Source of the DNA: an uncultured Mesocricetibacter sp.
Lineage (GTDB): Bacteria; Pseudomonadota; Gammaproteobacteria; Enterobacterales; Pasteurellaceae
Length of the DNA stretch: 19,275 bases
Direction of reading: 5' to 3'
Assembly: GCA_905373425.1 (NCBI GenBank)
Contig: CAJPST010000015.1
Location: forward strand, 1 to 19,275
Shown: in pieces, positions 7,332 to 14,692 of the stretch
Numbering within the stretch: position 1 is the stretch's first letter
Layout of the letters: the number at the start of each line of letters is the position of its first letter
The notes under the pieces: generated by a model
What the model was told of the DNA's origin: nothing
Databases searched by the model: none
Seen by the model: the letters and a program-made list of their open reading frames with translations, nothing else
Translations under genes and position numbers: made by a program

Positions 7332-8234
7332 ATGTTTAAAAAAACCATATTCACCGTCGCTTGTCTTGTTGTGACAACAGCGGCAGCATTCGCGAAAGAA
7401 GTGACTATTCCGACAGCTCGGGGAGAAGTCACTTTACCATCACCTCCGGCAAAAATTGCCGTTTTTGATTCCGGCAGCTTGGACACATTGCAGGCACTAG
7501 GAGTGAAAGTGGACGGGGCACCTGATGTATCTAAAATATTGCCTTACTTGAAACAAACCGTTGAAAACGCTAAAAATGTCGGCACTATGTTTGAACCTAA
7601 TATGGAAGCCTTAAATGAATTAAGGCCCGATTTAATCATTGTTGGTACGCGTTCGGCAAAAAAATTGGATGAAGTCAGTGTTATTGCTAAAACTATTGAT
7701 CTCACCGATAACGGCGATAAGCTAATTGAAAGCGGATTACAACGCATCGACAGTTTTGGTAAATTATTTAATAAAGAAGCTGAAGCAGCTACATTAAAAA
7801 ATGAGATTACGACATTGTTCAATCAGACAAAAGAAGCCGTTAAAGGAAAAGGTAACGGTTTAATTATTCTGGTAAACGGAGGCAAAATTTCAGCATTCGG
7901 TAGTGGATATCGTTTAAGTTGGATTCACAATGATTTAGGTGTTCCGATGGCAGACGAAAGTATTAAAGCAGCAGGACATGGGCAACCGATCAGCTTTGAA
8001 TTTATTCAAAAACTCAATCCCGATTGGTTATTTGTACTAGATCGCATTGCTGCAATTGGCCAAGAAGGTAAATCCGCCAAAGATGTATTGGATAACGAAT
8101 TGGTTCGTCAAACTAAAGCTTGGAAAAATAATCAGATTATTTATTTAAGTGCAGCTTCCTACCTTGCTCCGGCTGGTGCTGAACAAATAAAAATAGATTT
8201 AAACATTATCAAAGCCGCATTCGAGAAAAAATAG
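7332..8234 (+). CDS. Iron-siderophore ABC transporter, periplasmic binding protein (FatB/CeuE/VctP-like)
   Basis: Periplasmic receptor that captures a ferric siderophore and hands it to the membrane permeases; class III (BtuF/FecB-like) fold. It has 300 residues with a classical signal peptide MFKKTIFTVACLVVTTAAAFA, probably cut before KEVT. Typical segments are the first strand KIAVFDSGSLDTLQALGV, the hinge-helix side NMEALNELRPDLIIVGTRSAKK, and the C-terminal lobe IQKLNPDWLFVLDRIAAIG. I choose ATG 7332 because AAGGA lies 7 bases upstream and the signal peptide then starts correctly; a longer frame from 7293 would begin inside the Fur box. The catecholate-type family (FatB, CeuE, YclQ, VctP) is the best guess; the actual siderophore cannot be read from the sequence. 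No outer-membrane receptor lies in the window. Confidence 0.87.
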   Translation: MFKKTIFTVACLVVTTAAAFAKEVTIPTARGEVTLPSPPAKIAVFDSGSLDTLQALGVKVDGAPDVSKILPYLKQTVENAKNVGTMFEPNMEALNELRPDLIIVGTRSAKKLDEVSVIAKTIDLTDNGDKLIESGLQRIDSFGKLFNKEAEAATLKNEITTLFNQTKEAVKGKGNGLIILVNGGKISAFGSGYRLSWIHNDLGVPMADESIKAAGHGQPISFEFIQKLNPDWLFVLDRIAAIGQEGKSAKDVLDNELVRQTKAWKNNQIIYLSAASYLAPAGAEQIKIDLNIIKAAFEKK

Positions 8235-8238
8235 GTTT

Positions 8239-8275
8239 AGTGCATTTCCTTGTATCATGAAAGGGAAATGCCACT
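8239..8275 (+). terminator. Strong intercistronic hairpin after the binding-protein gene
   Basis: A 13-base-pair stem, with one T-G pair and one bulged C (8271), is formed by 8239-8251 and 8262-8275, with a loop of about 10 bases. It starts four bases after the binding-protein stop. The following sequence (TTGTATAAC) is not a good T-run, so it is more likely a leaky attenuator or a 3'-end stabiliser than a full terminator. Such structures often raise binding-protein levels above permease levels. Confidence 0.65.
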
Positions 8276-8288
8276 TTGTATAACGACA

Positions 8289-9257
8289 ATGTCAAAAAAT
8301 TTCCCTTTAAATAAAATTAATTTACTCATTTTATTACTACTTTGCCCCATCAGCATGTCTGTAGGGGTGGCGGATTTGCATTGGTTGGAAATGTTTCACC
8401 ATCCCGAACAACTGCAAGTATTATTCATCAGCCGCTTACCACGAACAGTAGCTGTGGTGTTAGTGGGGGCAACTCTGGGTGTAGCAGGAATGGTGATCCA
8501 AATCGTACTAAAAAACCGCTTTATTGAACCAAGCATGATTGGTGCAAGCCAAAGTGCAGCGGTTGGTATTCTATTTGCTACATTAGTGTTGCCCTCTGCG
8601 CCGTTGTTGCTAAAGATGTCTATCGCAACCCTTTCCGCTTTGCTTGGTATGGGTATTTTTATGATGTTGTTGCGACAATTACCACCACAACAACAATTAC
8701 TAGTTCCGCTGATAGGTATTATATTTGGCAATATTATTGAAGCAATGACGACTTTTGTGGCATATGAAACAGACAGCCTACAAGTGCTTGCCATATGGCA
8801 TACCGGTGATTTTTCAGGCATTTTATCCGGACGTTATGAATTGCTATGGTTAACGGCGGGGCTGACCGGTTTGGTTTATATTATGGCCGATCGCCTGACA
8901 ATTGCCGGTTTGGGTAAAAATATTAGTACGGGATTGGGAATTAATTATCGGCAAATGACCAAATTAGCATTAATTGTCGTAGCCATGATTACATCGGTAG
9001 TAGTAGTGACGGTTGGGGAAATTCCTTTCATCGGTTTGGTTGTGCCAAATATTGTCTCACGTTTAGCAGGAGATCAACTGCGTCAGAACTTACCTTCCGT
9101 TGTTTTACTCGGCGCAAATCTAGTATTGCTATGCGATATCTTAGGGCGTTTAATTATTGCGCCGTATGAAATTCCAATTTCTACCGTATTCGGTGTTCTC
9201 GGCACGGTCATTTTCCTTTACTTATTGTTCAAAGGACAAACTAATAATGCGGACTAA
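8289..9257 (+). CDS. Iron-siderophore ABC transporter, permease subunit 1 (FecCD/BtuC family)
   Basis: Inner-membrane permease forming half of the translocation channel for the ferric siderophore. It has about 322 residues from ATG 8289 and many hydrophobic helices. Family marks are RLPRTVAVVLVGATLG (from about 49), the NRFIEPSMIGASQSA segment (TM2-3 region), and the coupling region GEIPFIGLVVPNIVSRLAGD near the C-terminus. The start is uncertain: ATG 8268 has a GGGA too close to it and lies inside the hairpin stem, TTG 8250 is in the hairpin, and ATG 8289 lies just outside it but has no clear ribosome-binding site. The gene overlaps the next permease by 11 bases. Confidence 0.88.
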   Translation: MSKNFPLNKINLLILLLLCPISMSVGVADLHWLEMFHHPEQLQVLFISRLPRTVAVVLVGATLGVAGMVIQIVLKNRFIEPSMIGASQSAAVGILFATLVLPSAPLLLKMSIATLSALLGMGIFMMLLRQLPPQQQLLVPLIGIIFGNIIEAMTTFVAYETDSLQVLAIWHTGDFSGILSGRYELLWLTAGLTGLVYIMADRLTIAGLGKNISTGLGINYRQMTKLALIVVAMITSVVVVTVGEIPFIGLVVPNIVSRLAGDQLRQNLPSVVLLGANLVLLCDILGRLIIAPYEIPISTVFGVLGTVIFLYLLFKGQTNNAD

Positions 9258-10203
9258 ACCATTATTGTTATTATTGTCGGCATTATTAGGTTGCGTCTGC
9301 CTATTATTTATGCTCTACAATGCTAAAGGGAATTGGGATTTTATTCTGCCATTTAGAGGAAAAAAATTACTCTTACTCCTAATTGTTGCTTACGCTATTG
9401 GCGTATCTACTTTACTATTCCAAACATTAACCAATAACCCGATTTTAACGCCCGGTATTCTAGGATTTGACTCTTTGTACTTATTAATTCAAAGCGCGTT
9501 AATCTTTTTCTTTGGTGGATTGGGATTTACTCAATTAGAGCCAAATATAAAATTCTTTTTTGAAACTTTCCTAATGTTAATCGGAGCCTTATTGTTATTT
9601 AAAACATTAACTAAAAATAATGCTGATTTAACTCGAATGCTCCTAGTTGGTATTATTTTTGGCGTGTTATTTCGTAGCTTAAATAATTTATTGCGCCGAA
9701 TCATCGATCCGACCGAATTTGCTATAGCACAAGGTTCTTCATTTGCTTCATTTAATACGGTTAATACAAATTTACTGATATTAAGCAGCATAATTATTGT
9801 CGTTTGTGGCTTATGGCTTGGGTATCAACAGCATAAATTAGATATATTGCTACTCGGGCGCGAACGCGCGATTGGCCTAGGACTGGATTACAACCGTTTT
9901 ACCCGGCAATTATTATTATACTGCGCACTATTAGTTTCTATTTCAACAGCACTAGTCGGGCCCGTACTGTTTTTTGGGCTATTGGTATGTGCCGTAGCTA
10001 ATTCCATTGCGCCGACGGTTTATCATAATCTACGCATTCCGATGACTTTCCTAATTGCTGCAATCACATTGGTCGGTGGACAATTACTATTCGAACAAGT
10101 AATTGGAATGCAAGGAGTATTAAGTGTAATTATCGAGTTTATCGGCGGAATTGTATTTATCGGTTTGATTTTAAGAAAAAATACTAAGGAATTGTGTTCG
10201 TGA
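9247..10203 (+). CDS. Iron-siderophore ABC transporter, permease subunit 2 (FecCD/BtuC family)
   Basis: Second permease of the importer, pairing with the product of the preceding gene in the membrane. It has 318 residues, strongly hydrophobic and rich in TTA leucine codons. Family segments are TNNPILTPGILGFDSLY (62-78), GRERAIGLGLDYNRF (cytoplasmic loop before the coupling helix) and GPVLFFGLLVCAVANSIAP. ATG 9247 is chosen because AAGGA lies 10 bases upstream (9232-9236) and the first hydrophobic segment starts at once; the frame remains open further upstream, but only inside the previous permease. The gene overlaps its neighbours at both ends, so the three transport genes are translationally coupled. 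Confidence 0.88.
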   Translation: MRTKPLLLLLSALLGCVCLLFMLYNAKGNWDFILPFRGKKLLLLLIVAYAIGVSTLLFQTLTNNPILTPGILGFDSLYLLIQSALIFFFGGLGFTQLEPNIKFFFETFLMLIGALLLFKTLTKNNADLTRMLLVGIIFGVLFRSLNNLLRRIIDPTEFAIAQGSSFASFNTVNTNLLILSSIIIVVCGLWLGYQQHKLDILLLGRERAIGLGLDYNRFTRQLLLYCALLVSISTALVGPVLFFGLLVCAVANSIAPTVYHNLRIPMTFLIAAITLVGGQLLFEQVIGMQGVLSVIIEFIGGIVFIGLILRKNTKELCS

Positions 10204-10958
10204 TAAAAATTGAAAAGCTTCAACACCAAATTGGTCGTAACCAAATTTTAAAGGATATTAACATCATTATTCCGAATGGTGGCATTACTGCCCTGATCGG
10301 TGCCAACGGTGCGGGAAAATCCACTTTATTATCGTTGATTGCCCGTTTAAATTCGATTCAACAAGGCAATATTTGGCTGGACGAATTGAATATCGCACAC
10401 ACCCCCTCCAACACTATTGCAAAAAGACTTGCTATTTTAACTCAAGATAATGTGATTCATAGCCGTATCACGATCAGAGATTTATTGCTATTCGGACGCT
10501 ATCCGCATCATCACGGTAGGGTATCTGAAAACGATAAACAAATCGTACAGGACGCTTTAATGCGTTTTGAATTAGATAAATTACAACACCGTTTTCTAAG
10601 TGAACTTTCCGGAGGACAACGTCAACGAGCATTGATTGCCATGACATTTTGCCAACAAACCGATCACGTTTTGTTAGACGAACCTTTAAATAATTTGGAT
10701 ATGTTCCATGCAAGAGAATTGATGCGCCTATTGCGCAGTCTAACTGATGAACTAAAATTGACCACGGTAATGGTTGTACACGATATCAATATGGCAGCCG
10801 CTTATGCGGATACTATCATCGCAATGAAAGACGGTGAAATCATCATGGTAGGAACGCCACAAGATATTATTACTGTAGAAAACCTAAAAACCGTATTTAA
10901 TCTTGACGCAGAAGTATTGGAATATCACGGTAAAAGGTTGGTTGTGCATCACATCTAA
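10200..10958 (+). CDS. Iron-siderophore ABC transporter, ATP-binding subunit
   Basis: Cytoplasmic ATPase that powers ferric-siderophore import (FepC/FecE/CeuD-type). It has 252 residues. Walker A is GANGAGKST (34-42), the signature LSGGQRQRAL starts at 136, Walker B is VLLDEP with D160 and E161, and the H-loop histidine is H194 (VVHDIN), so all catalytic parts are intact. I choose the GTG at 10200, which overlaps the preceding stop in a GTGA arrangement and has AAGGA nine bases upstream. A GTG at 10194 is possible, but it is only three bases from that ribosome-binding site. Order binding protein-permease-permease-ATPase matches the Vibrio vctPDGC arrangement. Confidence 0.92.
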   Translation: MIKIEKLQHQIGRNQILKDINIIIPNGGITALIGANGAGKSTLLSLIARLNSIQQGNIWLDELNIAHTPSNTIAKRLAILTQDNVIHSRITIRDLLLFGRYPHHHGRVSENDKQIVQDALMRFELDKLQHRFLSELSGGQRQRALIAMTFCQQTDHVLLDEPLNNLDMFHARELMRLLRSLTDELKLTTVMVVHDINMAAAYADTIIAMKDGEIIMVGTPQDIITVENLKTVFNLDAEVLEYHGKRLVVHHI

Positions 10959-11097
10959 CAATATACCAAACTAGATTAAGTTGCAGAAAATCCTCACCTT
11001 TATTCAATCTAGAATATAAAAAACCGCCTTATTTTCCTTTATCAAAATAAGACTGATGATAAAATATATTTTAATTTGAATCCATCAACGGCAACCT
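10959..11097. other. Gap between the ABC operon and arcB
   Basis: These 139 A/T-rich bases hold two inverted repeats: CTAGATT (10971-10977) with AATCTAG (11006-11012), and CTTATTTT (11028-11035) with AAAATAAG (11044-11051), the latter around an 8-base loop. Neither is followed by a T-run on the plus strand, so a terminator for the ABC operon is only weakly supported. The A/T palindrome TAAAATATATTTTA (11060-11073) may be part of the arcB promoter, for example TAAAAT as a -10. Confidence 0.4.
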
Positions 11098-12861
11098 ATG
11101 AAAAACGTTAGAAATTTTACGCAACAGTATATTGATTGGGTAATCAAACTTGGGCGAGTTAAGTTTTCATTACTTGGCTTTATCATCATTGCTGTTTTGG
11201 CATTATTTACACATATTTTTCTTAGTCTGATAGCCATCGGTCAAATCCACTGGCAAAGTCTGCTTTATGCAATAATTTTTGGTTTGATTTCCGCGCCTTT
11301 TGTCATTTATTTCTTTACTGTGTTGGTTGAACGTTTGGAGCTATCCCGCCTTGATCTAGAAAAATCGATGCAAAATAAAACAGTATTGTTGGAAACCATT
11401 AGCCATGAACTGCGAACTCCATTGAACGGTATCGTCGGTTTGAGTCAAATGCTGTTAGATACGGACTTGACAGATGAACAGCGCAGTTATCTCAAAACTA
11501 TTAGCATGAGCGCCCTATCTTTAGGTCATATTTTCAATGATATCATCGATGTGGAAAAAATTGGCGGACAACGTATCGAACTATATTTACAGGAAACAGA
11601 TTTTTATCGCTTTATTAATGACATAAATAACGTCGGCAAATTAATGGCAGAACAAAAACAGCTTCTATTTGTATTAAAGTGCGGTCAAAATTTACCGAGT
11701 TTTTTAATGTTGGATAGTACTCGGCTTAATCAAATACTTTGGAATTTATTAAGCAATGCTGTGAAATTTACCGAAAAGGGTTCGATATCCATTGAAATAG
11801 AACGAATATCCGCAAATGAATACATATTTTCTGTTTCTGATACCGGTCAAGGCATCCCTGCTCAGGAAACAGATAAAATTTTCGCTATGTATTACCAAGC
11901 GTCACAAAATAAACATAAATCGGCGGGAAGTGGTATTGGTTTAGCGGTTTCAAAAAATATTGCCAATTTGATGGGCGGAGATCTGACCGTGCAGAGTACG
12001 CCTGAGGAAGGTTCCACTTTTACATTAAAAATCAAGGCTGAAGAAGTAACTACCCAATCCAACAAAATAGAAAAAGCCCTTAATTTAGGTTTAGATGTTT
12101 TACTTGTTGAGGATATTGAATTAAACATCGTCGTAGAAAAGTCCATTTTCCAAAAACTAGGCTGTACCGTAGACGTAGCAATGACAGGGAAACAAGCAAT
12201 TGAAAAGTTTAATAAAAATCATTATGACGTGGTCTTTTTAGATATTCAGTTGCCTGATATGACAGGTTTCCAAATAGCGCGCTATTTTCGTCAAAAATAT
12301 GAAAAGGGAGAGTATGATTACTTACCCCCTCTGATTGCCTTAACTGCAAATGTTATGCACAGTAAAACAGAATATCGCCGGCAGGGTATTGATGATGTTT
12401 TACGTAAACCTCTTTCGGTTAAAGCCTTAACTCACAGCCTGAAAAGTTATTTTGGAGATGAAATTGCTCTACACACACCTGAAACAATTGAAAGTGCGGT
12501 CGATTTTTCTCTTGATTTTGAAATACTGAACGAATTGATTGAAATGCTCGGCGCGCAATTCGTACAGAATAACCTGCAACTGTTTAAGCAAATGATGCCA
12601 CAATATTTGGCGAATCTATTGACAGCCTATGAGCAATATCAACAAGATCCGGCTTTTGCAAAAGAAGTCGCCTCCAGCGCTCATAAGATTAAAGGAGCGG
12701 CAGCTAGTATCGGCTTAAAAAATATTTGCCAAATTGCCAAACAGGCACAAGATGATAAAGCAACAGATTGGAGTGTTAAAATTGGAGATTGGATAAAGCA
12801 ATTGGAAGAGCAATGGATGACAAACGTAAATGAATTAGAACAATGGCTTATAGGTAAATAA
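11098..12861 (+). CDS. arcB: Aerobic respiration control hybrid sensor kinase ArcB, PAS-less form
   Basis: Membrane-bound tripartite sensor kinase that phosphorylates ArcA in response to quinone redox state. It has 587 residues (E. coli 778; Haemophilus forms are close to 600 and lack PAS). Two membrane segments (about 23-46 and 54-77) are followed by a linker of only about 25 residues. The HisKA site is H103 (SHELRTP). The ATPase domain has an N-box at N216-N220, G1 DTGQGIP (D248) and G2 GSGIGLA (277 on). The receiver aspartate is D382 (FLDIQLPDM), and the HPt histidine is H529 (SSAHKIKGAA). The E. coli PAS domain and its redox-active cysteines are absent. Two uptake sequences fall in variable stretches (Lys-Cys-Gly; Ser-Ala-Val). 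No clear ribosome-binding site precedes the ATG. Confidence 0.92.
   Translation: MKNVRNFTQQYIDWVIKLGRVKFSLLGFIIIAVLALFTHIFLSLIAIGQIHWQSLLYAIIFGLISAPFVIYFFTVLVERLELSRLDLEKSMQNKTVLLETISHELRTPLNGIVGLSQMLLDTDLTDEQRSYLKTISMSALSLGHIFNDIIDVEKIGGQRIELYLQETDFYRFINDINNVGKLMAEQKQLLFVLKCGQNLPSFLMLDSTRLNQILWNLLSNAVKFTEKGSISIEIERISANEYIFSVSDTGQGIPAQETDKIFAMYYQASQNKHKSAGSGIGLAVSKNIANLMGGDLTVQSTPEEGSTFTLKIKAEEVTTQSNKIEKALNLGLDVLLVEDIELNIVVEKSIFQKLGCTVDVAMTGKQAIEKFNKNHYDVVFLDIQLPDMTGFQIARYFRQKYEKGEYDYLPPLIALTANVMHSKTEYRRQGIDDVLRKPLSVKALTHSLKSYFGDEIALHTPETIESAVDFSLDFEILNELIEMLGAQFVQNNLQLFKQMMPQYLANLLTAYEQYQQDPAFAKEVASSAHKIKGAAASIGLKNICQIAKQAQDDKATDWSVKIGDWIKQLEEQWMTNVNELEQWLIGK
11677..11685 (+). repeat. DNA uptake sequence (core 9-mer)
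   Basis: Exact AAGTGCGGT followed by CAAAATTTA in arcB. It encodes Lys-Cys-Gly before the N-box, adding a cysteine in a variable loop. Confidence 0.9.
12492..12500 (+). repeat. DNA uptake sequence (core 9-mer)
   Basis: Exact AAGTGCGGT followed by CGATTTTTC in arcB. It encodes Ser-Ala-Val in the linker between receiver and HPt domains. Confidence 0.9.
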
Positions 12862-12867
12862 TAAAAA

Positions 12868-12892
12868 AGCCAAATGATTTTTACATTTGGCT
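12868..12892 (-). terminator. Intrinsic terminator between arcB and suhB
   Basis: A perfect 9-base-pair stem, AGCCAAATG (12868-12876) with CATTTGGCT (12884-12892), has a 7-base loop. On the minus strand it is followed by a T-run (TTTTTT at 12868-12863), making a good terminator for suhB. On the plus strand the tail TCTTATAT is weaker, so it may also act bidirectionally for arcB, whose stop is just upstream. Confidence 0.85.
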
Positions 12893-12902
12893 CTTATATA
12901 AC

Positions 12903-13706
12903 TTATTTTTTAAATTCCTCACCCAAGCAAGATTGGATGCTACTTAAAATACTTTTTACTACGCGCGGAGCACCAGCAACCATATGACCCTCTTTCAAAT
13001 AATGATGGGAAGCGTTAAAATCACATACCAAGGCTCCAGCTTCACGAGCGATCAGATCACCTGCTGCACAATCCCATGGTTTTAGCCCCATTTCAAAATA
13101 ACCATCCACACGTCCGGCTGCAACATACGATAAATCCAATGCTGCGGAACCTGTGCGACGAAAATCAGAACAATCTTCAATTAAAGCATTCATGATGGCA
13201 AATTGAGTTGACATGAGGTTAGGTTTCTTAAATGGAAAACCGGTTGCCAACACACTACCTTGCAATTCACGTTTGGAATCTACGCGCAAGCGGATTTCGT
13301 TAAGTTTGGCACCTTCACCGCGAACGGCAGTAAATAATTCATTTTTGATTGGATCATACACTACGCCGACTTCTGTACGACCTTTGACTCGAATGGCAAT
13401 GGAAACAGAAAAATGCGGGAAGCCATTGATAAAATTAGTTGTGCCGTCCAGTGGATCGATTACCCATTGAATATCTTGCTCTTTTCCCTCCGACACGCCA
13501 GTTTCTTCGGTAATAATCGTATGCTCCGGATAAGATTTGCGGATTATTTCAATAATAGTCGCTTCCGCCGCTTTATCGACATTAGTAACATAATCATTAA
13601 CATTTTTGGAAGTTATTTCAATATCATCGCGACGTTCATAACTTTTAGCAATTACATTGCCCGCTTTTCGTGCCGCACGAATTGCGATATTTAACATTGG
13701 ATTCAT
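12903..13706 (-). CDS. suhB: Inositol-1-monophosphatase family protein SuhB
   Basis: Mg-dependent inositol monophosphatase-type phosphatase; in E. coli SuhB also joins the NusA-containing ribosomal RNA antitermination complex. It has 267 residues, the same length as E. coli SuhB. The metal and phosphate motifs are intact: E67 (ITEETG), D84-P-L-D87-GTTNF and D212 (PWDCAAGD). The N-terminus MNPMLNIAIRAARKAGNVIA is typical. Divergent from trmJ, exactly as in E. coli, and convergent with arcB. A TATAAT-type promoter lies upstream and a strong terminator follows the stop. Confidence 0.95.
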   Translation of the reverse strand: MNPMLNIAIRAARKAGNVIAKSYERRDDIEITSKNVNDYVTNVDKAAEATIIEIIRKSYPEHTIITEETGVSEGKEQDIQWVIDPLDGTTNFINGFPHFSVSIAIRVKGRTEVGVVYDPIKNELFTAVRGEGAKLNEIRLRVDSKRELQGSVLATGFPFKKPNLMSTQFAIMNALIEDCSDFRRTGSAALDLSYVAAGRVDGYFEMGLKPWDCAAGDLIAREAGALVCDFNASHHYLKEGHMVAGAPRVVKSILSSIQSCLGEEFKK

Positions 13707-13748
13707 AGTTGGTTTCCACTGGATTTAAAGAACATTTATTTGGCGTGC

Positions 13749-13777
13749 ATTATAGTAATTTTCCGTTGGGTTTTCCA
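13749..13777 (-). promoter_or_regulatory. Putative suhB promoter
   Basis: On the minus strand a perfect TATAAT (13754-13749) lies 17 bases downstream of TGGAAA (13777-13772), about 43 bases before the suhB ATG. The -10 is ideal and the -35 poor. Confidence 0.5.
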
Positions 13778-13861
13778 GCAATAAAAATTTTTTAAAATCT
13801 GACTAAAATTAAAGGATATTATGTTAGAATACCCACACATTTTACTTTGAATGTAAATGAA

Positions 13862-14614
13862 ATGTTAAATAACATAAGAATTGTTCTAGTCGAAACCTCA
13901 CATAACGGCAATATTGGTTCAGCGGCAAGGGCTATGAAAACAATGGGATTAACCCGTTTATATTTAGTCGCACCAAAACAACCGATTGATGTGCAGGCGA
14001 TAGCATTGGCTGCGGGAGCAGATGATGTTGTTGAAAATGCCGTGATTGTCGACAGTCTTGACCAAGCAATTGCCGACTGTTCATTGGTTATCGGCACTAG
14101 TGCCCGTTTGCGGCATTTGCAAAGTACTTTGCTTGAACCGCGCGAATGCGCAGAAAAAGCGATTGAACAAATTGTATCGACAAAGAGCGGCCAAATTTCT
14201 ATCATTTTTGGCCGTGAACGCATAGGGTTAACCAATGGGGAATTGTTAAAATGTCATTATCATTTGACGATTCCGGCTAATCCCGATTATTCATCATTAA
14301 ACTTGGCAATGGCAGTGCAATTGGTGTGTTATGAATTACGAACGGCATATTTGGCTCAAAGTGCTGCGCCTGTTTCTGTGATAGAAAATTTCGATACAAA
14401 CGGGCAAGCGAAAGCAAACCAAGTTGCCACTATGCAGGAAATGGAATATTTTTTTACTCACACCGAACGTCTATATCAGCAACTTGGTTTTATTCAAAAT
14501 CAAGGTGTTATGCAAAAATTAAGACGGCTTTATCAACGCGCCGGAGTGGAAAAAAACGAATTAAATATTTTACGCGGAATGTTAAGTGCGGTCGAAAAAA
14601 AGCTCAATTTGTAA
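13862..14614 (+). CDS. trmJ: tRNA (cytidine/uridine-32-2'-O)-methyltransferase TrmJ
   Basis: SPOUT-family methyltransferase that 2'-O-methylates position 32 in the anticodon loop of certain tRNAs, using S-adenosylmethionine. It has 250 residues from ATG 13862, which aligns with the E. coli start MLQNIRIVLVETS; the upstream TTG at 13847 would add five residues. Family motifs are NIRIVLVETSHNGNIGSAARAMKTMGL at the N-terminus, FGRERIGLTNGEL (SAM/knot region) and NPDYSSLNLAMAVQ (the trefoil knot C-terminal motif). It is next to iscR and divergent from suhB, as in E. coli. No clear ribosome-binding site precedes the ATG. An uptake sequence encodes Ser-Ala-Val at the C-terminus. Confidence 0.94.
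   Translation: MLNNIRIVLVETSHNGNIGSAARAMKTMGLTRLYLVAPKQPIDVQAIALAAGADDVVENAVIVDSLDQAIADCSLVIGTSARLRHLQSTLLEPRECAEKAIEQIVSTKSGQISIIFGRERIGLTNGELLKCHYHLTIPANPDYSSLNLAMAVQLVCYELRTAYLAQSAAPVSVIENFDTNGQAKANQVATMQEMEYFFTHTERLYQQLGFIQNQGVMQKLRRLYQRAGVEKNELNILRGMLSAVEKKLNL
14584..14592 (+). repeat. DNA uptake sequence (core 9-mer)
   Basis: Exact AAGTGCGGT followed by CGAAAAAAA in the last ten codons of trmJ. It encodes Ser-Ala-Val (LSAVEKK). Confidence 0.9.
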
Positions 14615-14622
14615 TTTTGCTT

Positions 14623-14647
14623 AAAGTTGACTAATTAACTCGGTTAT
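14623..14647 (+). promoter_or_regulatory. Type-1 IscR binding site
   Basis: The 25 bases from 14623 fit 21 of 25 positions of the published type-1 IscR consensus, with the GACTA half-site at 14629-14633 and a partner half-site around 14638-14643. The site covers the putative -35 of the iscR promoter. This is the expected place for feedback repression of the isc operon by [2Fe-2S]-IscR. Confidence 0.75.
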
Positions 14648-14654
14648 GTAAACA
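14627..14654 (+). promoter_or_regulatory. Putative iscR promoter
   Basis: TTGACT (14627-14632) and TAAACA (14649-14654) are 16 bases apart. The -35 matches 5 of 6 consensus positions; the -10 is mediocre, as is common for regulated promoters. It lies inside and just after the IscR site, 39 bases before the iscR ATG. Confidence 0.5.
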
Positions 14655-14692
14655 TTCTGCATTACTTAAGTTTAGGTAAGGAAGGGAAGAAA

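Noticed and set aside
9157..9246. 30-codon upstream extension of the second permease
   Set aside because: It lies inside the first permease. ATG 9247 has a ribosome-binding site and the expected start.
11028..11051. Hairpin CTTATTTT / AAAATAAG as a minus-strand terminator
   Set aside because: The T-rich tail lies on the minus strand, where no gene ends. On the plus strand it has no T-run. It is mentioned only in the gap description.
13213..13694. Open frames antisense to suhB
   Set aside because: They are shadows of a well-supported gene, with no motif or ribosome-binding site. The same holds for frames opposite tmk, trmJ, arcB and the ABC genes.
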